Of a stretch of 64,000 bases of DNA, positions 46,201-58,200 are shown piece after piece. This stretch comes from Fragum whitleyi. Its lineage: Eukaryota > Mollusca > Bivalvia > Cardiida > Cardiidae. The notes beneath the pieces are model-generated. The model had not been told where the DNA came from, ran no database searches, and worked only from the letters and a program-made list of their open reading frames with translations. Both the position numbers and the translations under genes were made by a program. Location of the stretch: assembly GCA_948146395.1 (NCBI GenBank), contig OX411554.1, positions 42,731,869 through 42,795,868 of the forward strand, read 5' to 3'. The first letter of the stretch is position 1, and each line of letters opens with the position of its first letter.

Positions 46201-49200
46201 CATTGGTAAACAAACTAAAGTTATGAACAATTGGTCATTCATTGTTGAATATAAATCTACATTAACCCTTTCCTGTTTTAAAAAATTTTGGACCTGTCCA
46301 AATTCAAAGGTCCAAGAATCAAGTAAATTTATTCTATATTAGTCGAGATGAAGACAAGGTTAAAGATGTTAACAACAGCCCTGAGTTCAGGATCATAAAA
46401 TGATGCAAACGTTTTGGAATTATGCCCCGCTTTGCATGTGCGCTTGCATGCAAAGCGGGGTATAATTGGAAAACTTTTTGCACCGTTTTCACATCCTGAA
46501 CACAGTGCAGAGTTAAAAAAAACACCTCATCTTTTTGTCTCAAAACAGTAAAGCTTAATCCTTGTCATGCTGAATAAAAAACCTTGGCAAAATGATGTAT
46601 AAATCAAAGTGCTGAAAGCTCTGTATTTCCTTATAGTGAGTCAGCATTTGATTTTGAAAATATAATTTCTGACAAATTTCTGGTTTAAAAAGGAAAATCA
46701 GGTTGTATGGACTATGTGCAGGCTGATGTTTGTCCATACCTCCTGCAAAAGCAGGAATATTCAGGGATAAGCATGACAAGGGTTAAGATCAAATGGACAG
46801 AACATGATGAGTACTTACGATAATTGTATTTTCAGATTAGCATGTCCCCTGATAGATTTCCTAGCCATGGCCACATTAAACCAGTACAAGAAATAACCTT
46901 TCTGCACTTGGATCTGCTTCTTCGCTTGGTGAGCTTGTAGCACCAGTCTTCTCTGTTTACAACCTGAAATAAGACATGAACAGGAGATGTTTGTAATTTT
47001 ACATTTATGCCTCCAATAAAAGTAGGTCAATAGCCTATTCCTTGTAAATCAACAAAGGGCAATAACTCACAAAATACGAGTAGAGTTAAGTGACCAATAA
47101 CTAGACCAACACAAAGCAGTTGTTAAAGAAAATGGAAGCTTAATACATGTTTTGTTTAAAAATAACAATGATTATTTTTATTAAATATGTATGTTTTTTG
47201 AGAATTATTCAATAATCATATATTTCTAAAACTCAATGAGACGCTTCTAATGAGTTTAACAACATAAGATTGATTCAAATTTATTTTTAGTAAATAATAT
47301 CTTCATCTTAACATATTTTGTTTTAAAGAGGGGGGATTTGAAAACAGTTCCTTAACTAAAACGGTAGCTAATTAGACATGGTCGCTTGGGCAAGATTGAC
47401 TGTATAGTTAAGGGAAAACCGTAGAAGGTCGGAGAGACGTATAAATTCGGACATACTTTTTAAGATAAGTTCTTGAAAAAGCAATGACAACAGCGTTTTT
47501 ATCAAATATTTCTATATATTCTGGGATATATCTCGCATAAGTCAGTATAGTTTCTGATAAAATGATAGATATGTAGGTGGAAATAAAACTTTTGGAAGTC
47601 ACAAACCCCTGGCTACCTTATGAATTGAACTGACATTCATAAATTGCTGACGAATATAGGCTCGGTCAACGGTTAAGAAATAGGTACAGATTGGCGAGAA
47701 TTAATTGTAAAACGGTTTTTATTCGATTTAAATGTCAAAGAGGTAAACAGTTTTAATAAAATAATCAACAATAATTTGCTCAGAATCGTAAAATATAGCT
47801 TTTATTCGAAGTGTCCGAATTTCCTCTTTCAATTTTCAGCAGAAGTAAAAATTCGGACTATATAAATTGCATGCTTTGAAAACCAAGTAATATCAATTTA
47901 TCCCCTTATATCTATTTTTCTTTGAATACATGCGAATTCAATACACGTTTAGACATTTCATGTCTGCGTCTGTTAATATACTCATTTGTCTGTATTTTAT
48001 TCGAAATATATGCCAATTTTCAACATCAAAGTTGTTGAATAAATTAAGTATCTATAGTCAAAGCATTTCTGAATTGAAGTTCTAAAGCTTCGTATTAACA
48101 TTCTTTGTTTAAACTAACAAAATCCGTGACTTTATTGCCCTAATTATTGAAATTCCTTAATTGTCCGAATTTCACCGTTTAGCGATAAAAATGTCCGAGT
48201 TTTACCGCTTGCATGTCCGAATTTTTCCAATATCGTCCGAATTTACCCGTTTCACAGTACCCTCAAACTTCTCGTTTTCACAGCGTTTTGGCCAGCATTT
48301 GCTTTACATTTTTGGGATAAAATGCAAGTTTAATGACCGCTCGAGTGATGAGAATACTGCTAGTGTCCGGGTTTCCACCTACAGCTTCAGAATCAAGCCT
48401 GAAATAAGGTTGGTAAAAAACGTCCGAATTTACCCGGTTTTCCCCTAAAGTTTCAGGATATTGTTAAGTTTGCAGGTTAAGTCTTTGCAGACAGATGGAC
48501 AAACAGATAATGAAGGGTAAATAAATATTCACTTTGAGCCAATTTTACTAAACTTATAACAAAAAAAAATAATTATAAGTCACAATTACAAATCGTACCT
48601 GGTATTTTCATGCTTTGTAAGATTCTGCCTTGCAATATCTCCTTGGAATTGCCGTGAGAATACTATTCCATTTAGAATGCATGGCATAATTCCATATTTA
48701 GTTACTACTGTAGAAGTGACTTTAATTTTTGATTTACACAAAAATTATCGTAAGATGTTTAGTTAAACAGGCCCTTGGTCTATCAATGCATGAGAATAAC
48801 TTGTTTGTTTGCATGGGATTTAACGCTGCTTTTAACAATATTTCAGTCATATGGTTGGAAATGGAGCACCTAACAATAGTTTCCTGGTATTTCTCACACC
48901 AGTGCTACCATTTCATCCTTTCCTATCCTCAAAATGCTATCCTACATAGGTCTATGATTTTCAACCCATTGGTTGGTTGGAGGCAGTCGGAAAGGATGAG
49001 TCACTTAGTGCCATCGAGGATTGAACCCTTTTAAATATTTTGAATAATAGTTTGATGCACTTCCACTGTGCTTTGATATCAGCTGAATGGGGATAAAAGT
49101 ATACTTGAAGATTTGAAATCATGGTGATATAGGGAAAAAGGTCTTTATCCTGCAATTGCTCATTTTCCAACTTTTTTTTCTTATTTTTTTTAATGAGCAA

Positions 49201-52200
49201 TTAAAAAGAACCACAAAATGTTTATAAACAGACAGATGTTGCCCCACCCATCAGTAGAGATAATTAAAAAAACTAGGGAAAAATCACTCTTATGTTTAGC
49301 TGTTAATTTCAGATTTCATACAAAAGCAGCCATCAACCTCAAATCAAACAATTTGCAACCCTGAAGAGTATTAAACCTTTCCTCCAGGTTTACAAGCATT
49401 CTTAAAACAAGACACCAGTTAGTTTATCATTCTGTTGACCTACCTTTGGCTGCTATTTTCCAGTTCTTGATAAAATCAGCCATCAACCTCATATCAAACA
49501 CTCTGTCAGCCTGAAGTGCCTTTAGCTCTGTCCTCCATGTTGACAAACATTGCGAAAACAGGACACCGAGTTATGATTCTGTTGACCTACCTTTAGCCAT
49601 TTTTTTCCAGTTCTCGGTAAAAGCAGCCATCAACCTCATATCAAACACTCTTCCAGCCTGTAGTGCCATTAGCTACCTCCTTCAGGTGGACAAACATTGT
49701 GATAACAGGACAAAAGTTTAATATTCTGTTGACCTACCTTTGGCAGCTATTTTCCAGTTCTCGATAAAAGCAGCCATCAACCTCATATCAAACACTCTTC
49801 CAGCCTGTAGTGCCATTAGCTCTATCCTCCATGTTGACAAACATTTCGATAACAAGACACCATGTTTTTTTGAGATATACTTGTCCAATATAGCTTCTCT
49901 GTCCTGACACTTTCTGTATGCTGTCTTCCACTTCTCTAGGTTTCTTTGCACCTGTAAGAAAATTGTATGTTTGAAATGTTTTGTTAACTTTAAACATATT
50001 TTGTACCAGGGTGAGTACCTATGGCTTCCTGTTGTTTCTCACACCAGCACAACTACAACATTTTATCAAAGCTGCTGGATCTTACACCAGCATAATATTT
50101 CCCTTTAATTCATTACTAATGTATGTTTTTGTTTCCATTCATGAATTTGATTAGTTGTCTCAATAAGCTTCAATTGGACCCCTTTCTGTTAGTTAATTAC
50201 CTAAGTCAAATAAATAAATCAAGTCAACTTTGTAGTACCAGGAAAGTACCCTCCCTTCTTCCTGCCCCTATTTGTACATTCAAACATCCTTTAAAGAAAT
50301 CCTAGATCTGCTGCCAGAATCATTTATTAAACAATAATATTATATATTATAAATAATATTAATGCTTTTATCAACAGTCATATAAATTGTACCTACCAAT
50401 CTTTGTTCTAATTTCTGTTTAAGCCACTGTCCCCTGGTTGATTGAGCCTTTCTCCTCCATTTTCTGGCAATTCTCAAAACTCTCTTCTCCACAATTTGAT
50501 CGTGAAGTTTTTTGGTCTCAATCCTTCTGCAATAACTGCTGTGCCAATGTGTGAATGTCTGTTTAGCCTGTTCAAAAGATAATACAATTATGAGATGACA
50601 ATTCTAAATATTACTTTTCTTTTAAGGAGAAAACAGAAATAAGATCCCAACCTATATAAAACAATATAGGTTCCAATTGTCTTTTAAATCAGTAACAAGT
50701 TCTTTTTACAGATTCCAAAATTCCCTTACAAGATGATTTTTTTCCTGACACCCCTTTGCATTAGATAAGATGTGCTTTCGGGTACTTTATGTTTGACACT
50801 TATTTTGGGAAAAAAGTCATTTCCTAAATGAGTATACCCAGTTCTACAATTACCCACAATATCATAACAAGAGCACCACAAGCGGGTGCCAACGCTCGGC
50901 TGTTTATTATTTCTTAGGCAAATGCAAATATATGAACTTGGTACCTACAGAAAGGTCTTGTCCAAAGAAATGATCATAAGAATTATGAAGGTTCTATGAC
51001 TTACCAATCAAAAGTTACGACATAGGTTAAATTTTTTAAAGAAAATTGACCTTGAAAAATGACCTTGACCTTGAGTGATGATCTTGAACTTGGTACCTAC
51101 AGAAAGGTCTTGTCCCAAGCAATGATTATGTGAAATATGAAGGCTCTATGACATACCATTCAAAAGTAATGACCAAGGTTTAATTTTTTAAAGAAATTTG
51201 ACCTTGAAAAGTGACCTTGACCTTGACTGATGACCTTGAACTTGGTACCTACAGAAAGGTCTTGTTCCAAGCAATGATCATAAGAATTATGAAGGTTCTA
51301 TGACTTACCATTCAAAAGTTATGACCAATGTTAAATTTTTTAAAGAAAATTGACCTTGCAAATGACATTGATCTTGACTGATGTTCTTGAACTTGGTATG
51401 TACAGAAGGGTCCTGTCCCAAGCAATGATCATGTGAAATATAAAGGCTCTATGACTTACCATTCAAAAAGTATGACCAAGGGTAAATTTTTTAAAGAAAT
51501 TTGACCTTGAAAAATGACCTTGACCCTGAGTGATGACCTTGAACTTAGTAAATACAGAAAGGTCTTGTCCCAAGCAATGATCATGTGAAAAATGTAGGTT
51601 GTATGAGTTACCATTCAAAAGTTATGACCAAGGTTAAATTTTTAAAAGAAATTTGACCTTGAAAAATGACCTTGACTGATGACCTTGAACTTAGAATGTA
51701 CAGAAAGGTCTTGTCCCTGGCAATGATCATGTGAAATATGAAGGTTCTATGACTTACCAATCAAAAGTTATGACATAGGTTAAATTTTTAAAGAAATTTG
51801 ACCTTGAAAAATGACCTTGACCTGAAGTGATGACCTTGAACTTAGTACCTACAGAAAGGTCTTGTCCCAAGCAATCACCATGTGAAATATGAAGGCTTCG
51901 AAAACAGCCGAGCTAAAAATCTAAGCGTGGGCACATTTAACTATAGAGATTTGTAACAGCCCCTTCTTTTTTTTGTTTATTTTTTTTTTCATCTTTCTTT
52001 TTGTTTTGTGTCTTGTATATAGCAGTTCTCTTTTGGAAGGTAGTAAATAGATAATTAAGATTAATGTTACAAATGTACAAAATTAACATTGAAACAGTTG
52101 ATTAAAAACCTGACTAGAGTAATTTTTGATTGAATTGGGTTTAATGCAGCTTTTAACAATCTTTCAGATATATCACTGCAGCACCTAACGATGAATTTCT

Positions 52201-55200
52201 GGTTTTTCTCACACCAGCACTACAATTACAACCTTTCCTAGCCTTCAGATGCTATCCCACGATGGTGTACGATTATCAACCCATTTGTGAAAGACAGTTA
52301 ATAGGAATCAATGAGTGTCAACATTGGGGATAGAACCATGACCTAGTGATTGGGAGGCTGACACACTTATTTACCAACTGTGGTATGATGGCAGCTTCCT
52401 GAGGAGGGTGGTAAACTGATCTATTGATTGACAGTGGTTTAGTCAATTTGATATTCTTCAATCACTTACCAGTATTTTATATGACATTAGACGGCACTCC
52501 AACATTCTATTTCTGAGATCCTTCTGCCACACAGCAACTTCATGCCAGGCATAGAGAGATCTGTTAAAATTATTTGATGTTTATCAGCAATATTTACTTA
52601 AGATAGTGGACCCTTAATAGTTCTGCAACATTTCGGAACCCATGAACTTTCACAATGTTAACCAAGGTTTCCTAATGAAAATCATTAGGAAACCTCAGTT
52701 AACACTGTTAAAGTCCACTAGTTCTAGAATGTTGAGGTCTGTTGTGGAACTATTATGGGTCCACTACCCTAACAAAGGAAATTATGGGTTTTTTTTCCTG
52801 AAAGAATAATAATGGCTCAGGGTAAAACGGTTGTGACCTATACATGAATAGTATTAGGTTGTTACAATAGTTACTGTCCTGCCCTGAATCATTGATTATA
52901 CCGACATAGCAATAAGCATATTGATAAATAGAGGATATCGAATGAGTGGTCATTGAATACTGAATTTATTAAACAAGGCTGTGTTGAGTTTTTAACTGTT
53001 TAAGATGATGAGTTTAATAAATTTGTTATTTTATTCGCACAAATTTGATATTCTATTTATAATATGACCTGATTTTTTGCGATGAATTGAGGAAATTCAA
53101 GAAATTTGATAATTCAAGTTATTTGGCGAGAAATATAAAGCTGTTTGCAAATTGACATTATCAAATACATTATAACCTTATTTTCAGAACAAACAGCAAA
53201 TACCTTCTGGATAGTTTCACTTCAAAGTACTTCTGTATTTGAATTTGTCTCTCTGTAGAAGTTTTCCACGTAACAAACATCTGTGTCACAAGATGGCTAT
53301 TTCTGGTCATCATAATTTGTTGTGCAAGTAACTTGTACTTTCTTTGATCTGAAATTAAATAATATTTGTAATGTTTTTAATTATTCAGAGTTTGTTTGGG
53401 TAGTGGTTTTAAGGACTAGATATGGACTACACTAACTAACCTCTGACAAATAAATGATTTCGCAGAGCCTCGTTAGACAATATTAGGTAATATTTTGGAC
53501 TCTTAATCTAGCGCCTTGAATTCAGGTGCATACTCAGACTATTTTCATCTGACATACATTTGAGACAAGATGCATTTGTGAGATAAAAATGCCCCCTAAT
53601 TGACGGGTGACAGCACACCTTGACACATGACCTTGACATCTGTAGATCCTCATTATCAAGATCTATCATCACACCAAATATGAGCATTGTATCTTGAATA
53701 ACCTTTAAGTAATTGGCAACAATAAGTTTTCTAGTTAAGTTTGCAAACAGACAGACTGACAAACAAATAGACAGATAGACAACAGAAAAACAATTTTTGT
53801 CTGACTTGAGATGCAGGGGCATAAAAGTTCATCATAACATTTTTTACTTTGACTCAAATATTTTGTCTCCAAACACAAAAAGGTATCACTCAAAGCAAAG
53901 ATAGAACTCTTCTCAACCTTGCCTCTTATGCATACCAGCCCTGGAAGATCTTGTCATTAAAGTAATACCAAGTGTCCTTGTCAAGAAAGAGACAAACTAT
54001 TGGACACCTTGAAACAATATTTTACCTTAACCCTTTCCTGTTTTACAAAATTTTGGACCTGTCCAAATTCAAAGGTTTTGCAGACGAAATTTAAAGTGGA
54101 TTTAATTTGAAAAACAAGAGGGCCGTTGGCCCTGGGTCGCTCACCTGAGAAAAAAGCTTCATTACCTAGGTATATCCATGCAACCACAGAAAAAGAGATT
54201 TTCACTTATTCAATCAGATAACATTTGAAATAATCATTCACCCCTCTCTGCTCCTCCCCTGGACATTATTATTATTTAAGCTTTTTCCATAAAAGGTATA
54301 TGATCAGCTAATCTATGCCAGATATACAGGCTGAGTCTGAGACTTTTAAAGTTTTCTTTAATGAGTTGATCAATCCATGTCAAATATAAAGGCTGTAGGG
54401 ATTCAAAATTCTCAACAAAGCACTACCCCCTCCCCAAGATGCTGTGCACCTGGTGAATCTACAGTTATGATTTTAGCTAATTCAATATATGTCCATATGC
54501 TGATCATCCATACCAATTTTCAAGTCTGTAGGACTCCTGGCTCATTAGAAGAAGTTTAAAGATTTCAAAAATGATCCAAAGTACTACCCCCTCCACAAGA
54601 CACTCAGCACCTGGTGACCCTACAGTCATGATTTTAGCTATTTTTATTAATGTCAATATATTGATCACCCATGACAATTTTCAAGTCTGTAGGGTTCCTG
54701 ATATAGGAGAAGAATAAGGTTAAAGATTTCAAAATTGATCCAAAGTACTACCCCCTGCCCCCTAATGCTCCGCATCTGGTGGCCCTACATTCATGATTTT
54801 AGCTATTTCATTTTAGATCCATATGCTTATCATCCATGCCAATATTGAAGTCTGTAGGGCTCCTGGTTCATTAGAAGATGAAGATTAAAATTACAAAATT
54901 TTCACAAAAGTACTACCCCCTCCCCCTGGTGCTCGGCACCTGGGGGAGGGGGTAGTACCGTTCATTAGAAGATGAAGATTAAAGTTACAAAATTTTCACA
55001 AAAGTACTACCCCCTCCCCCTGGTGCTCCGCACCTGGGGCATTTACAGTCATGATTTTAGCTGTTTTTAATAAGGTCTATGAGCTGATCCTCCATGCCAA
55101 TTTTCAAGTCTGTAGGGCTTGTGGTTCATCAGAAGAAGAAGGTTAAAGATTACAAAATTTTCACAAAAGTACTACCCTCTCCCCCTTGGTGCTCGGCACC

Positions 55201-58200
55201 TGGTGAATCTACAGTCATGATTTTAGCTATTTTTATAAAGGTCCATATGCTGATCATCCATGCCAATATTCAAATCTGTAGGACTCCTGGTTCAGAAGAA
55301 GAAAAAGGTTAAAGATTACAAAATTTTCATCAAAGTACAACCCCCTCCCCCTTGGTGCTCCGCCCCTGGTGGCCCTATAAATAAGATTTTAGCTAGTTAT
55401 ATTCAGGTCTATGAACTGATCCTCCATGCCAATTTTCAAGTCTGTAGGGCTTGTGGTTCAGAAGAAGAAGAAGGTTAAAGATTACAAAATTTACCCAAAG
55501 TACTACCCCCTCCCCCCTGGTGCTACGCACCTGGTGAATCTACAGTCATGATTTTCGGTATTTTTATAAAGGTCCATATGCTGATCATCCATGCCAATAT
55601 TCAAATCTGTAGGTGTCCTGGTTCAGAAGAAGAAAAAGGTTAAAGATTACAAAATTTTCATCAAAGTACTACCCCCCTCCCCCTGGTGCTCCGCACCTGG
55701 TGGCTCTACAGATAAGATTTTAGCTAGTTTTATTAAGGTCTATGAGGTGATCATACATGCAAAATTTTAAGGCTGTAGGCCTTCATGATCAGAAGAAGAA
55801 GAAGGTTAAAGATTACAAAATTTACCCAAAGTACTACCCCCTCCCCTCTGGTGCTCCGCACCTGGTGGCCCAACAGATATGATTTTAGCTATTTTTATTA
55901 AGGTCTATGAGCTGATCCTCCATGCCAAATTTCAAGGCTGTAGGGCTGCTGGTTCAGAAGAAGAAGAATTTTAAAGATTTTCTTAAATTTTTAACTTTGG
56001 TTGCCATAGCAACCAGAGTTTTTCACCGATTTCAATTCTTTTAGCAATTCTTAAAGGGGACCACCTAAGGAACATTTCTGCCAAGTTTGGTTAAAATTGG
56101 CCTAGTAGTTTAGGAGGAGATGTCGTTTAAAGAAATTGTTGACGGACGACGGACGACTGCCGACGGACGACGGACGACGCACGGACGCCGGACAAAAGGT
56201 GATCACAATAGCTCACTTGAGCACGTTGTGCTCAGGTGAGCTAATAACTATTCAGTAGGGTAGAAAATAGTGTGGAAAAAGAAGAAATTGCTTGTCAGAA
56301 GCAATTTCTTCTTTTTTCACAATGTTTTCTCAATCATAGAATCACAGGCACGTAAAAAGCAGGGATCAAACAGCAAAGGGTTAAACTACCAATGAAAGGC
56401 CATAAAAATATTGGTCAATCCTATCTCTAGCCTGTGCATACCAGGCCCAAGGTGCGTTTCTTAGCTTAAGATTCTTAATAATCTTATTTAGACTTTTAAG
56501 ATGTAGCGTTTTTTAGATTAAGATTTTTAAGAGACTTAATAAGAATCTTAAGATATCTTAATGAGGAAATGAAGATAGTTTTGCATTGGCTTAAAACAAG
56601 TAGCTTTGAAAATGTCAAATGTTTTCACCCAAAATATTGAAAATCGTTTCTTATGACAACTTAACAATCTCATTTAGCGAAAAATTTCATCTTAATGTAA
56701 AAAACGCACCTCTGGAATATCTTACCCTTATGGTGATACCAAGTGTGCGGGTGAAGAAAAAAACAGACAACCAGACACCTTAAAAGCAAAATTTCTCTCT
56801 TAACTAGCTATGCAAGGCCATTGAAATCTTGGTCAATCTTACCTCTAGCCCATGTATGCCAGGCCTGGAAGATCCTGCCCTTATAGTTATACCAAGTATC
56901 CTGGTATCTTCTGGCCACCTCTGTCTTCTGCTTGTATCTCAAACACCATTGTTTGTATACCTATGGAATATATAGAGGATTATTGTTTATTTAAGTGTAA
57001 GATCTATTTATCTTTGAGTGAACAACAAAAGTTATAATTTCACAACTGTCAGAGCAACTTGTGAAAATATAACTTTTGTTATTCACTCAATGAAAGAATT
57101 ACTGATCTTTTACAAAAAATAAACTATTTTTCTATTTTTTTAATGCAAAAATGGAACAAAATGTGACAAACATGGGACAATTGCACTAAAAAAGCGTCCT
57201 TTTGCTATGAACTGTTTGTGATTTGGGTCTCTAATCGGGTTTGGCTTCGATGATGTCAGATAGGTTGAAATTAACAAAAGCAGGGTAAAACTTACTGCTG
57301 AGTTTATCATACGTTAATCTACTGTTATTTCTCTATAATCCATCAAGAAGCATTAAAGAAAAAAGAATGAATAGAATCGGTCAAGATAAAAGAAAATACA
57401 GTATGGGTTTGGATAAAAGTATGAAAAGAAGTGTGTTTAGATTCTTAAGGCACTTTCTCATTCCTTTCTTTGAACAAGAGTTTTTTTTTTAATTTTTAAC
57501 AAAGTGATAATCTATTTAGATTTAAAAAAGAATGCATGAACTTTTGCTCTTTTTATAATTGTCCTCTGAGATTCCCAAAATATTCCTTTCCTATATTTTG
57601 AAAATAAAAACTAATAGACAGGCAATTGTGAAACACCATGCGTCAAACCTTTTCAATACTTGGAGATCCTTTTAAATAAAAGATGAATGGAGGATTGAAT
57701 AAGACACATCCATACAGAAAAGGACTTGATTTGCTTGTTTGAATTTAGGTTTTAGGCAGCTTTCAACAATCTCTCATTTATATCACCACTGCAACTGAAG
57801 CAGCTTACATTGGATTTCTAGGATTTCTAACACCAGTTCTACCATTACATCCTTTCCTTGCCTCGAGCTGCTATCCCACATAGCTAAATGATTATAAACT
57901 CATTGGAGAAAGACAATTAGTCTGAAAGGATGAGTGCCACTGTTGGGAAATGAACCCAGGATGTTTTGAATGATAGTCTGATGTGATATTACAGTGGCAC
58001 ATATACCAGAAGAGGCCCAAAAGGGCCTGTATCACTCAACTAGCTTTAACATCTTTAGACTTTCATTAAATAAAGCTTACTTTCAATTTAAACTAGGGAT
58101 GGGAACGAATATTCGGATATTCAAATATTCGTTTTTTCCGTGAATATTCGAATGTAATTTTTCGAATACAAATATTCGTTTTTCAAAGATAGAATTTGAT

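Noticed and set aside
50934..51915. CRISPR-like or satellite array
   Set aside because: Units are contiguous 151-bp tandem repeats without spacers and sit between Helentron-like ends in a eukaryotic genome.
54377..55478. Repeated 60-72 codon frames
   Set aside because: Produced by the tandem core of the Helentron-like element; not conserved as protein.
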